Shown: positions 9,335 through 16,875, counted from the first letter of the stretch. The stretch is DNA of 64,000 bases from Desulfarculales bacterium UBA696 (GCA_002298995.1 DBMO01000012.1:4171-68170); one strand, 5' to 3'. Numbers and translations are program-made. The notes: a model not told the origin generated them from the sequence alone.

Positions 9335-10027
9335 ATGCAAAACAGGATCGCTATATCCTTATTGATTTTCATTCTTGGTTTGCTGCTGCTCCCGCAGGCC
9401 CCCGTATTCGCGGGGAGCGAAGAGGCCAAAGTCCGGGAAGCGGCCGCGATTTTAATGGAGTTGAATTCAATCCCCGAGGAGGCCATTCCTCCAAGCCTGC
9501 TGAAGGGCGCTTACGGAATCGCCATTTTCCCCGATCTTCTCAAAGCAGGCTTTATCGTGGGGGGCCGGTACGGGACCGGAATAATGATAGTGCGGGGCGA
9601 GGACCGGACCTGGAGCAACCCGGTTTTCTTTAACCTTATCGGCGGCAGTGTGGGGTTCCAGATAGGCGTGCAGGCAAGCGACATTATCCTGGTATTCAAC
9701 AGCATACGCAGCCTCGACTCGATAACGGGCGGTAAATTCACGCTCGGAGCCGATGCATCCATTGCCGCCGGCCCGGTGGGACGCCACGCCGAAGCAGGGA
9801 CCGACATCCGTCTGCGCGCGGAGATACTTTCCTACTCCCGCAGCAGGGGGATATTCGGCGGAGTTGCCATCGAAGGCGCCGCAATGCAGGTCGACTACGA
9901 ATCAAACGCCGCTTTCTACAACAACCGCGCAATTCTCCCGATGGAAATATTCCGAAACCGCAACATTATGGCCCCGCCGGCCGTGGACGAACTCAAAAGA
10001 GTCCTCAACCTCTATACGGGACCATGA
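9335..10027 (+). CDS. Secreted SYLF-domain (Ysc84-type) lipid-binding protein
   Basis: A 230-residue protein with a clear signal peptide ending near AGSEEAK (about residues 1-28), so it is exported, probably to the periplasm. The rest matches the SYLF/DUF500 family: 'KGAYGIAIFPDLLKAGFIVG' followed by 'GRYGTGIM', a Gly-rich SVGFQIG stretch and a C-terminal tail. Eukaryotic relatives bind phosphoinositides; the role of bacterial members is not settled. I chose the ATG at 9335 (AGGAAAGGGG upstream) over GTG at 9329. A terminator-like hairpin follows 54 bp after the stop. Confidence 0.85.
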   Translation: MQNRIAISLLIFILGLLLLPQAPVFAGSEEAKVREAAAILMELNSIPEEAIPPSLLKGAYGIAIFPDLLKAGFIVGGRYGTGIMIVRGEDRTWSNPVFFNLIGGSVGFQIGVQASDIILVFNSIRSLDSITGGKFTLGADASIAAGPVGRHAEAGTDIRLRAEILSYSRSRGIFGGVAIEGAAMQVDYESNAAFYNNRAILPMEIFRNRNIMAPPAVDELKRVLNLYTGP

Positions 10028-10078
10028 CGGATGCCGGGGGCTGATTTCAGAGCACGGAAGGAGTTAGCCCCGGAATGT

Positions 10079-10108
10079 GGGGCAGGCTTTCCAGCCTGCC
10101 GCATTTTT
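10079..10108 (+). terminator. Rho-independent terminator made by a dispersed repeat (copy 1)
   Basis: GGCAGGCT at 10081-10088 pairs perfectly with AGCCTGCC at 10093-10100 around a TTCC loop, followed by GCATTTTTG. This is a good intrinsic terminator for the SYLF gene. The same hairpin with the same flanking GGGG recurs at 14582-14603, so it is also a repeat family. Confidence 0.7.
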
Positions 10109-10166
10109 GTAAGTTTCCCCCGATGAAATGATGATGAGATTTGGGGTTCCGGCAAACGGCAAACAA

Positions 10167-10208
10167 AAGCAGACGGGCGGTGGTTTGAATTCCCCCGCCC
10201 GTCTGCTT
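10167..10208 (-). terminator. Strong terminator hairpin, best fit to minus-strand transcripts
   Basis: A perfect 14-bp stem (AAGCAGACGGGCGG at 10167-10180 with its complement at 10195-10208) and a 14-base loop. Read on the minus strand the stem is followed by TTGTTTG, giving CTTTTGTTTG; on the plus strand the T-tract is poorer. It could close the transcript that carries the DsrE-family gene and mug, or a separate RNA. Confidence 0.7.
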
Positions 10209-10583
10209 GTAATGGTTTAATTTTCTGATTGGAATTCCGAGCTATCGGTTCACATCCATTTTTTTAAGCAGTTCACCCTCCCTTTCCGCGTTGTTCAGGT
10301 CCTCCGTCCTCCATTATGTATTTTGGTTCTCTTTCCTCCTGGGCAGGTCCTCCCCCTCCCCATATTCTCAATTCTCTATCCTCCTGAAACCGGTCCTCCC
10401 TCTTCCTTTCCGGTTCTTCTTCCATCCTCCATCAAGCTTGCTCCTGCAAATTCGAAATACCCGAGGCGCAATTTCTCGCACTGCTTATTGAATCGGAATC
10501 ATCGTCGTAAAACTTTATGCCCGATTCGGCAAATTTGGAGTCGTGGCGAATATGTTGCGCATTGCCGCGCGCCGAGCGCTCGC
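10209..10583. repeat. Strand-asymmetric tract with three degenerate ~47-bp tandem repeats
   Basis: No gene is visible in these 375 bp. From about 10270 to 10440 the plus strand is strongly pyrimidine-rich. GGTCCTCC recurs at 10298, 10346 and 10392, each in a unit of about 46-48 bp that ends with TCCTCCTG or TCCTCC. On the minus strand this gives many AGGAGGA and GGAGGACC motifs. The tract lies just 3' of mug on that strand and before the terminator at 10167-10208, so it could be a 3' UTR or a small RNA. Confidence 0.55.
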
Positions 10584-11135
10584 TCAGCAACTCTTTTCCA
10601 CTCTCAGCCGCAATTGCTCGAACATGCAAACGAGGTCCTCCATCTGGTAGTGAGCATTTATGCCGCTGGGATTGGGGAGAACCCAGGCGAGGGTGCCGGG
10701 CGTGATCTCTTCCCGCGGTCCGGGCTGTGCTTTCGGGCTCAGGAAAGCGGTTCTGAAAGCACCGATTCCTAGGACTGCGAGGATGCAGGGATTGAAGGCC
10801 CGGAGCTTTTCCTTCAGCAATGCGGCGCCCTCGGTCAGCTCCCGTGATGAAAGGTCGGCGGCATTCGCGGTTGCGCGGTTTACCAGGTTCGTAATACCGA
10901 AGCCGAAATTCAGCAACTCTTCCTCTTCGAACGGGGAGAGCAGGCGCTGAGTGAAACCGGCCTGATGAAGCACTGGCCAGAATCGGTTTCCGGGTCTTGC
11001 AAAGTGGTGTCCGACCGCCGCCGTGTAGAGACCCGGATTGATCCCGCAGAAGAGCACCTTGAGGTCCGGAGCGATCACGTCCGGAACAGTCTTGTCCCTT
11101 GCAGCAAGTATCTCTTCCCTGCTCGGCTTGTACAT
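10584..11135 (-). CDS. mug: G/U mismatch-specific uracil-DNA glycosylase
   Basis: Excises uracil or ethenocytosine opposite guanine in cytosolic DNA repair. Motif 1 GINPG (residues about 32-36) contains the Asn that activates water in this family, and the second motif PNPSG lies near residue 155; the total of 183 residues is typical. It starts 16 bp after the end of the DsrE-family selenoprotein gene on the same strand, with GCGGAATTCGGAA upstream, so the two are probably co-transcribed. There is no obvious functional tie beyond shared expression. Confidence 0.93.
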   Translation of the reverse strand: MYKPSREEILAARDKTVPDVIAPDLKVLFCGINPGLYTAAVGHHFARPGNRFWPVLHQAGFTQRLLSPFEEEELLNFGFGITNLVNRATANAADLSSRELTEGAALLKEKLRAFNPCILAVLGIGAFRTAFLSPKAQPGPREEITPGTLAWVLPNPSGINAHYQMEDLVCMFEQLRLRVEKSC

Positions 11136-11151
11136 GGTTTCCGAATTCCGC

Positions 11152-11502
11152 CTAAAAATTAAAAACTTTTGCTTCGGCGGCCAGATCGATCAGGTGAGTC
11201 GCCCTGTCCATGAGCATGTTATGAAAGAAATTCGCCTCGTCAACCTGACGGGCTTCGGCGCATGGAATTCAGACGTATATCGGGACCTCGTTTTCAACGA
11301 GGTATGGAAGAAAATCATTGGGACAATCGCCGGTAGGCGTCTTCTCACTAAAATCCCGGTTTTTATCAGCCCAGAGGACCCCGTCATCGAGAAGAAACAA
11401 ATCGACTTTGTGCCCTTGGGAATGAGCTACTTTGGCTAGTTGGAAGCACCGGGTGGCCGGCATTGTCTCATTTCTGGAAAGGGTGAATAGAAAATTCGCC
11501 AT
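11152..11502 (-). CDS. DsrE-family selenoprotein with in-frame UGA (UxxC motif)
   Basis: Codons 1-77 run from ATG at 11502 (AGAGGAG upstream) to a TGA at 11269-11271. In the same frame the sequence continues for 38 sense codons to TAG at 11152-11154, and both halves match one DsrE-like protein: 'FQLAKVA..GHKVDLFLLDDGV', 'APTGD'-like 'TPTGDC', then V-U-I-P-C-A-E-A-R and the usual tail 'DLAAEAKVF'. Family members carry Cys where the TGA falls, giving a redox CxxC; here it would be UxxC (Sec78, Cys81). A SECIS-like hairpin with a GGU apex follows 24-26 bases after the UGA. Total 116 residues, a normal length. The alternative, a Cys-to-stop mutation, is less likely given the intact tail and hairpin. 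Confidence 0.82.
11234..11253 (-). promoter_or_regulatory. Bacterial SECIS-like hairpin
   Basis: On the minus strand, GCC-CGUCA pairs with UGACG-(A)-GGC around a GGU loop, with one bulged A. The GGU apex lies 24-26 bases after the UGA at 11269-11271. Bacterial SECIS elements lie within the coding sequence at about this distance and show G/U in the apical loop, as in E. coli fdhF where the core reads AGGUCU. Confidence 0.7.
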
Positions 11503-11635
11503 TTGATCTGCTCTCCTCTTGCTGAAAAATTACCTTAATGGAAGTCATAATTTGGCTCGATTTATAGGCTAATCTAGTCATGGATTTGTAAGAATTCGAG
11601 GCCGCGGAGCGCCGATTTCGTCCAAAGGAGATTCA

Positions 11636-12400
11636 ATGAAGCCGATCGGGATACTCGCAGCCTCACTGATCGCAGTTGTTTGCTCTGCCGGCACAGCTTT
11701 AGCCGCAATGCCCTTGATAACCGACGACACGGGGACACAGGGGACAGGGAAATTCCAGCTTGAAATGGGATACGAACATCAGCAACTCGAAGGCAGTGGG
11801 GTCTCCCAGCAACTGAACTCGCTAACCACGACTTTGACCGGGGGCGCTTCGGATAAAGTAGATGTGGTAGCAACAATTCCTGCCGTCTCGATTACATCGA
11901 AACAAGCCGGGGAGAAGACCTCTGCGTCCGGGCCGGGTGATATCAGTCTGGAAGTGAAATGGCGTTTCTATGAATCAGGCGGACTCTCGTTCGCTCTGAA
12001 GCCAGGGGTCTCTTTTCCGTCCGGCGACCACGAAAAAGGACTGGGAACCGGACAATTCTCCCCCAGCATGATGTTCATTGCCACAAAGGAATTTGGCCCG
12101 CTTATATTTCTTGCAAATGTCGGATATACAAGAAACCAGAACGATCTGGATCAGAATTTCGATATCTGGCACGCGTCCATTGCCACGGCTTATAAAGTAA
12201 CCGACCGGGTGTATCTGGCGGCAAATGCCGGGGCGGATGGGAGCCACGACCGTCAGACCGATACCCCCGAGCCCTTTGTAATTGGGGGGATCGTTTTCTC
12301 CGTGGTCGAAAATTTCGATATCGATATCGGAGCAAAAGGCTGGTTCAGTGACTCCATCTCAGGCTGGTCGTTCCTGGCGGGAACCACGCTCAGGTTTTAG
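11636..12400 (+). CDS. Outer-membrane beta-barrel (phenol-degradation MetA-like family)
   Basis: A 254-residue protein with a signal peptide (about residues 1-23, cleavage near ALAAMP). The mature part is a run of alternating amphipathic strands, ends in Phe ('TTLRF'), as expected for BAM-assembled outer-membrane proteins, and contains 'LITDDTGTQGTGKFQLE' and 'KPGVSFPSGDH', which resemble the family annotated as 'putative MetA-pathway of phenol degradation'. The transported or sensed substrate is unknown. It has its own ribosome site (AAAGGAG) and is divergent from the DsrE-family gene. Confidence 0.75.
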   Translation: MKPIGILAASLIAVVCSAGTALAAMPLITDDTGTQGTGKFQLEMGYEHQQLEGSGVSQQLNSLTTTLTGGASDKVDVVATIPAVSITSKQAGEKTSASGPGDISLEVKWRFYESGGLSFALKPGVSFPSGDHEKGLGTGQFSPSMMFIATKEFGPLIFLANVGYTRNQNDLDQNFDIWHASIATAYKVTDRVYLAANAGADGSHDRQTDTPEPFVIGGIVFSVVENFDIDIGAKGWFSDSISGWSFLAGTTLRF

Positions 12401-12456
12401 CCGACTGTTCAAATGGCGGCACTGGCGCCATTGAGTTCCCTGGATTGTGAGGACTG

Positions 12457-13170
12457 ATGCTTAACGAGATACAAAGTCAACTGGCCGACCTCTCCAACCA
12501 TGAGGACGGGCAGTTCCTGCAAAAATATTTCAAAACTGGTCCCGGCCAATACGGCGAAGGCGATCTTTTTAGAGGCATCAGGGTACCTGCGCTTCGAAGG
12601 CTCTCCAGGAAGTACCGGGACATCCCGATCGAACTCGCCGAAGGTCTGCTCCACAGTGCATATCACGAAGACAGGCTGCTTGCGCTCTTCATCCTGGTCC
12701 TCAAGTACGCCAGGGCTGACGAGGCGGGAAAAGCCGCTATTTACGATTTCTACATCAACAATACCAGTTTCATCAACAATTGGGATTTGGTAGACTCCTC
12801 CGCGCCCAACATCGTGGGAGCACACCTCAGCGACAGGGGCAAGGAGCCTCTCTACCTGTTAGCCCGTTCCCCCAGCATGTGGGAGAGAAGGATTGCGGTC
12901 CTTTCCACATTTTACTTCATCAGGCGGGATGAATTTGACGATGCCCTCAAAATTGCCGAGATTTTGCTGACTGACAAGGAGGATTTGATCCACAAGGCGG
13001 TGGGCTGGATGCTAAGGGAAGTCGGCAAGCGCAACTTCCAAAAAGAGGAGCATTACATTAAGATTCATTACGCCAGTATGCCGAGAACTATGCTACGGTA
13101 TGCAATCGAAAGATTTCCGGAGGAAAAGCGGCTGAGTTACCTGAAAGGATCGCCTTCAGCGGCCATTTAG
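12457..13170 (+). CDS. AlkD-like DNA alkylation repair protein
   Basis: A 237-residue all-helical protein of HEAT-like repeats. 'YFKTGPGQYGEGDLFRGIRV' near the N terminus and 'NNWDLVDSSAPNIVG' mid-protein are characteristic of the AlkD family, which removes cationic alkylated bases without flipping them. The Trp-Asp of 'NWDLVD' and the Trp of 'SMWERRIAV' are the kind of residues that line the lesion site in AlkD. The start is preceded by GTGAGGACTG. It begins 56 bp after the barrel gene and may share its transcript. Confidence 0.88.
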   Translation: MLNEIQSQLADLSNHEDGQFLQKYFKTGPGQYGEGDLFRGIRVPALRRLSRKYRDIPIELAEGLLHSAYHEDRLLALFILVLKYARADEAGKAAIYDFYINNTSFINNWDLVDSSAPNIVGAHLSDRGKEPLYLLARSPSMWERRIAVLSTFYFIRRDEFDDALKIAEILLTDKEDLIHKAVGWMLREVGKRNFQKEEHYIKIHYASMPRTMLRYAIERFPEEKRLSYLKGSPSAAI

Positions 13171-13314
13171 AAATATTCCACTCGCACCGGACCCGATAAA
13201 TCCCGTTTCCGATCTTCGCTCGCCGTGCCGGACCGGTCGGTCCTCCCGTTCCTCTCACCCGATGCCGCCAAGAGAGAGAGTTCCAAAATCGAAAGCAGCC
13301 TGGGGACACCGATA

Positions 13315-13623
13315 ATGATAATAAGAACCCAAAAAGGACTCTCATTTGATACCGACAAGGATTTAACGGCCGCCGAGCGCCACTTGCTCCAAAAGCTGTT
13401 CATCTGGGAAGGCATGGCCGAGAGCCTCGACCAGTTCAGGCGGGAGAAGGAGAAGGCCCTGCTCAGCGGATGGAATAAATCGGGCCCGGTCCGGGAAAGG
13501 CCGGCATTGAAGGCGATTATTTCCGATCTGGAGGAAAAACTCGCCAAAAGGCTGGCGGAGGATACGGGGGCGTCCCCCAAACCAGTGGGTGTGATGCACC
13601 TCCAAAATGATCGAAAAGGATGA
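13315..13623 (+). CDS. Hypothetical small charged protein
   Basis: I do not recognise this 102-residue protein. It is rich in Lys, Glu and Arg, helical, and cytosolic, with no membrane segment. An upstream in-frame GTG at 13225 would give 132 residues, but the ATG at 13315 is preceded by TGGGGA and the extension has low-complexity character. It lies between alkD and the VapBC locus on the same strand. It could be a real small gene or an overcall; coding potential is moderate. Confidence 0.45.
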   Translation: MIIRTQKGLSFDTDKDLTAAERHLLQKLFIWEGMAESLDQFRREKEKALLSGWNKSGPVRERPALKAIISDLEEKLAKRLAEDTGASPKPVGVMHLQNDRKG

Positions 13624-13717
13624 TCCAAGAACAAAGATGATTCGAAAAAAGAACGTCATTCCCGCGGCGTTTTTGGGCGACAGTCCCGGCTAGCCTAACC
13701 TCCAATTGTTTCCTTCC

Positions 13718-13784
13718 TTGACAATACACCTTTTAAATGCATATTCATGAGTATAGTACATGCATATTAAATGGAGGTGCACCC
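13718..13784 (+). promoter_or_regulatory. VapBC promoter with overlapping repeat operator
   Basis: TTGACA at 13718-13723 and ATATTC at 13741-13746 (17-bp spacer) form a likely promoter. ATGCATATT occurs twice (13737-13745 and 13760-13768) and, with flanking TTTAA and TTAAA, makes an imperfect palindrome over the -10 and start region, placed for autorepression by the VapB-VapC complex. GGAGG follows at 13773-13777. Confidence 0.6.
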
Positions 13785-13982
13785 ATGCGCACAACTCTCA
13801 ACATTGACGATGAATTGCTCGGCAGGGCAGCAAAACTGACAGGCATCAAGGAAAAAACTTCCCTTGTAAGGCTCGGCCTCGAAGCGCTCATTTCAATGGA
13901 AAGCGCCAGGAGACTTGCCAAACTGGGCGGAACTGAAAAGGAATTAAACAACATACCTCGCAGAAGGACCGAGGGCGCATAA
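13785..13982 (+). CDS. vapB: VapB-type antitoxin
   Basis: A 65-residue protein opening with MRTTLNIDDELLGRAA, the ribbon-helix-helix-like start of the VapB/DUF2191 antitoxins; the charged C-terminal tail would wrap and block the toxin. The ATG at 13785 follows TGGAGGTG; an upstream ATG at 13737 lies inside the operator and is unlikely. The stop touches the vapC start without a gap, so the pair is translationally coupled and the antitoxin is made first. Confidence 0.88.
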   Translation: MRTTLNIDDELLGRAAKLTGIKEKTSLVRLGLEALISMESARRLAKLGGTEKELNNIPRRRTEGA

Positions 13983-14354
13983 ATGGTCCTCGTCGATACT
14001 TCTGTGTGGGTCCTCCATCTGCGGGACGGAAATATCGGGCTCGAAAAACTATTGAACGAAGGCAATGTAGCCTGCCACCAGTTCATAATCGGCGAGCTCG
14101 CGTGCGGGAGCATCAAAAACCGGTCTGAAATAATTTCCCTTCTGCAAGCCTTGCCTATGGCCATCCAGGCAGAGCATGAGGAAGTGGTGGGGCTGATCGA
14201 ACATCACAGCCTCAAGGGAAAAGGCTTAGGTTACATCGATATGCATCTGCTTGCGTCGGCCATACTGACCGAAGTTCCGCTGTGGACCCTCGACCTCAAA
14301 CTTGGCGAGACTGCTTCGAGGCTGGAGAAAAATTATTCAACCTCACGGCTCTGA
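13983..14354 (+). CDS. vapC: VapC toxin, PIN-domain ribonuclease
   Basis: A 123-residue PIN-domain protein. The four acidic residues expected at the Mg2+ site are visible: Asp5 (VDTSVW), Glu38 (GELACG), Asp86 (YIDMHL) and Asp104 (LDLKLG). VapC toxins cut tRNA or rRNA when released from VapB; the target here is unknown. Its intact active site indicates a working toxin, which would make this pair a genomic stabiliser or stress module. Confidence 0.9.
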   Translation: MVLVDTSVWVLHLRDGNIGLEKLLNEGNVACHQFIIGELACGSIKNRSEIISLLQALPMAIQAEHEEVVGLIEHHSLKGKGLGYIDMHLLASAILTEVPLWTLDLKLGETASRLEKNYSTSRL

Positions 14355-14651
14355 CTATGATCGAGGATTCTAGGAGTGGACCCAGGAACTTAGGGATTTG
14401 GGAATTTGCGGGTTGGGGTATCAGTGCCGGGCTGATATTCTCCGTTGGGAGAAGAAGGCTTGAACCAGGTGAGGCTTTTTTCATGGTGCGAAACAGGTCT
14501 GGATTTATTCTGCCCTGTTGTTCTATACAGTATGGCTGACTTTTAGCCGTGTTTTAAAGCCCGCGGGCAATGCCGAATCATGGGGCAGGCTTTCCAGCCT
14601 GCCGTCGTGGTCCGGCCTTCAGCTACTCGACCCATACAAAGGGATGTGCAA
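14355..14651. other. Intergenic region after vapC, with dispersed repeat copy 2
   Basis: No gene is visible in about 297 bp. It holds the second copy of the GGCAGGCT-TTCC-AGCCTGCC hairpin at 14584-14603, here without a following T-tract, so it is unlikely to terminate. The remainder shows no other pattern I could support. Confidence 0.5.
14584..14603. repeat. Dispersed hairpin repeat (copy 2)
   Basis: Identical 20-bp inverted repeat to 10081-10100, and the flanks GAAT..TGGGG and G on the right are also shared. This shows a common origin rather than chance. Confidence 0.7.
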
Positions 14652-15578
14652 ATGGCTCTCGAACTGCCGGGCGACAGGGGAAAATCAAGGCTCCACTGGT
14701 TTTTCGCCATCCTGCTGCTGGCCATGCTTGCCGTGGTCCTGGTCTATTCGTACAAGACCGACCTGCGGCTTGAGGACGTGCTGGGCAACATGGCCAAAAA
14801 GAACGAACTCATTTCACAAATGAGAACGGACCTGCTTAAGTCGGTCGAAGCCGAAAAGAATGCCGTTCTGGCCGATACCGATGAAGAATCCCGCAAATTC
14901 GCCAAGGAAGCCTTCGATGCAGAGGCCGCCGTAAACCAAGAACGCGCCTTATTTGGGCAGTTCGTCGATTCCGGGCGTTCGGGCGAAGAGATGAAACTCC
15001 TGGGCGAATTCGACAAATGCTGGGACGAATTTCAAAAGATAGATAAGCAACTGCTCGATTTTGCAGTCCGGAACACAAACCTCAAAGCCGCCGCTCTTTC
15101 GTTCGGCAAGGGCAAGGAGGCAGTAAGCCGCTTCGAGCAGGCCCTGGCAAACCTCATCGAGAACGAATCCGCCTCCCCGGAGGGTCCCCAGGTAGCAAAG
15201 AGGGTCTACTCGGCCCTTTCCGGCATCCTGAGTATTTATTCTCTTGAAGCACCGCACATAATCGCATCCAGCGACAGGCGCATGGACGAGATCGAATCGG
15301 AGATGAACTCCGCGGCCGGCCGGGTGAAATCCGACCTTGCGGCTTTGGAAGGCTTGGTCAAAGGCGAAGGCAAGACGCAACTCGGCGAGGCTGAATCCGC
15401 TTTCGCCGATTTCCTCAAGATAAATGAGGAAGTATTGATGCTGTCCCGGCAGAATACCAACGTTAAATCGATGGAGCTTTCTCTTGGCGCGAAACGCAAA
15501 ATCACGGCCCAATGCGTTGAGTCGCTGGATGCGCTGCAAAATGCGGTAAGGAGCAAAAGCTTCAGGGCGACCAGATAA
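14652..15578 (+). CDS. Membrane-anchored protein with two four-helix-bundle-like halves
   Basis: A 308-residue protein with one membrane helix at about residues 14-34 and a long periplasmic helical region. Two segments repeat: 'FQKIDKQLLDFAVRNTNLKA' and 'FLKINEEVLMLSRQNTNVKS' occupy equivalent places, each followed by a Lys-rich helix, so the sensor-like 4HB unit seen in chemoreceptors appears twice. There is no HAMP, kinase or methyl-accepting output domain. I chose ATG 14652 (AAAGGGATG upstream) because the longer reading from 14580 runs through the repeat. It sits 19 bp before waaC. Function unknown. Confidence 0.65.
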   Translation: MALELPGDRGKSRLHWFFAILLLAMLAVVLVYSYKTDLRLEDVLGNMAKKNELISQMRTDLLKSVEAEKNAVLADTDEESRKFAKEAFDAEAAVNQERALFGQFVDSGRSGEEMKLLGEFDKCWDEFQKIDKQLLDFAVRNTNLKAAALSFGKGKEAVSRFEQALANLIENESASPEGPQVAKRVYSALSGILSIYSLEAPHIIASSDRRMDEIESEMNSAAGRVKSDLAALEGLVKGEGKTQLGEAESAFADFLKINEEVLMLSRQNTNVKSMELSLGAKRKITAQCVESLDALQNAVRSKSFRATR

Positions 15579-15597
15579 ATCCAGTTGCGAGGGCTGA

Positions 15598-16554
15598 TTG
15601 AAGGTACTCCTGGTAAGACTTAGCGCATTCGGGGACATCATCCATACGCTGCCCGCGTTGTGCGCTCTTCGCGACCGCTTCCCGGACGCGCGGATCCATT
15701 GGCTTGTATCGAAGAAATGCGCATCCCTCCTTTCCGGCCATCCCGATATCGACAAACTCCACGTACTGAAGAGCAGCAGCGCGGGAGGTTTTCTCGACGC
15801 GCGAGGCGTGCTCAGGTCCGAGCGTTTCGATATCGCAATCGACTTCCAGGGCCTTCTCAAAAGCGGTCTGCTGACCTGGCTTAGCGGGTCGCCCCGGCGG
15901 ATTGGCAGGGCCTTTACCCATTGCCGCGAAAAACCGGCCGCCGCCTTCTACAATGAACGAATCGCGCCCGGGCAAAAGCATGTAATCCGGCAAAACATGG
16001 AACTGCTCGAACCGCCGGGGGTCTCCAGCCCGGCCCTTCACTACCGGCTGGCCCTGCCGGAGATGACGGATCTGCCTGACGTCTTCTCCCAAAGACCGGC
16101 TGCCATTAACGTGGGCGCCGGCTGGCCGACTAAATACTATCCGCCCGAAAAATGGGGGGAACTTGCCTTGCATATCACCGAGCGGCTAGGCTGCGCCGTG
16201 GTGGTATTTTGGGGGCCGGGGGAGGAAAGCGACGCCCTCAGAGTCAAAGAAATAGCCCCGCTCTCTGTTGTCGCCCCGCCCACCACCTATCCCGAGATGG
16301 GAAAACTCCTGAGCCTTTGCAGGGTCCTGATAAGCGCCGAAACGGGCCCGCTGCACCTATCCGTAGCGGTCGGCACTCCGACCGTGTGCCTCATAGGAGT
16401 TACCGACCCCGATCGAAACGGCCCCCTGGACGAGCGCTCAAGGGTCGTCCTGCCGCCCCCGCCGCACGTTTGGGACTACCGAAGAAAAGGAAGCAATCCC
16501 ACCGCGCTGATCCCGGTTTCCGAGGTCGTCGAAGCCGTCCGGCCATATCTATAA
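15598..16554 (+). CDS. waaC: LPS heptosyltransferase I (GT9 family)
   Basis: Adds the first L-glycero-D-manno-heptose to Kdo of the LPS inner core at the cytoplasmic face. The N terminus LLVRLSAFGDIIHTLPAL is the classic WaaC start, and the C-terminal domain has the ADP-heptose site ('GPLHLSVAVGTP', 'GVTDPDRNGPL'). It is 318 residues, as usual. The start appears to be TTG at 15598 with GAGGGC upstream. Its pathway partner gmhA lies at 20672 beyond the restriction-modification island. Confidence 0.9.
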   Translation: MKVLLVRLSAFGDIIHTLPALCALRDRFPDARIHWLVSKKCASLLSGHPDIDKLHVLKSSSAGGFLDARGVLRSERFDIAIDFQGLLKSGLLTWLSGSPRRIGRAFTHCREKPAAAFYNERIAPGQKHVIRQNMELLEPPGVSSPALHYRLALPEMTDLPDVFSQRPAAINVGAGWPTKYYPPEKWGELALHITERLGCAVVVFWGPGEESDALRVKEIAPLSVVAPPTTYPEMGKLLSLCRVLISAETGPLHLSVAVGTPTVCLIGVTDPDRNGPLDERSRVVLPPPPHVWDYRRKGSNPTALIPVSEVVEAVRPYL

Positions 16555-16639
16555 GAAAATTGCGCAATCACTCGTGGTGGGCGCGTTTACGGCGCTGTCT
16601 TCCGGCCAGGCGATAATCTGAATTAGGCGAGGGGGGATT

Positions 16640-16875
16640 CTATCCAGGCGCGGAGCACATGTAGGCCTTACTCGTATTCTTGTTTCTTATGTTCGCCGCA
16701 AAAACTCCAAGACCTTTTCAGCGGCCCTGGCATCGGGGGCAAAGAGGGCCGGCAACGCAGCATCGTTTCTTTTTCCTATTGCCCTTATTTCTTGTCCCAT
16801 CTTCCCCAGCCCCTGCCTGTCTTGTTTATGTATGATAACGTCCTTAATCATACATAAAGAGGAGACACTACGCAA
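16640..16875 (-). pseudogene. Frameshifted N-terminal remnant of a tyrosine recombinase
   Basis: Minus-strand codons read 'ALFAPDARAAEKVLEFLR' and then hit a stop; one frame over the sequence continues as 'ANIRNKNTSKAYMCSAPG' to a TAG at 16640-16642. Joined, this matches the SAM-like N-terminal domain of phage and integron-type integrases (typically VEFF-ANIRNPNTRRAY). One base appears lost near 16694-16699, and the catalytic domain is absent. It is best read as the decayed integrase of the neighbouring island. Confidence 0.6.

Noticed and set aside
10290..10440. A small CRISPR array
   Set aside because: The three ~47-bp units are degenerate along their whole length, with no constant repeat and variable spacer, and no cas gene is near.
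11155..11502. A 77-residue truncated DsrE protein or pseudogene
   Set aside because: The frame after the TGA stays open for 38 codons, keeps family-like sequence and precedes mug closely, and a SECIS-like hairpin follows; read-through as Sec explains all of this better.
14949..15860. A 303-codon minus-strand frame covering the 4HB-like and waaC genes
   Set aside because: It spans two genes whose plus-strand products are recognisable and has no family resemblance.
16555..16640. A tRNA gene as attachment site for the island
   Set aside because: I could not fold any tRNA cloverleaf or find a CCA-type end near the integrase remnant.
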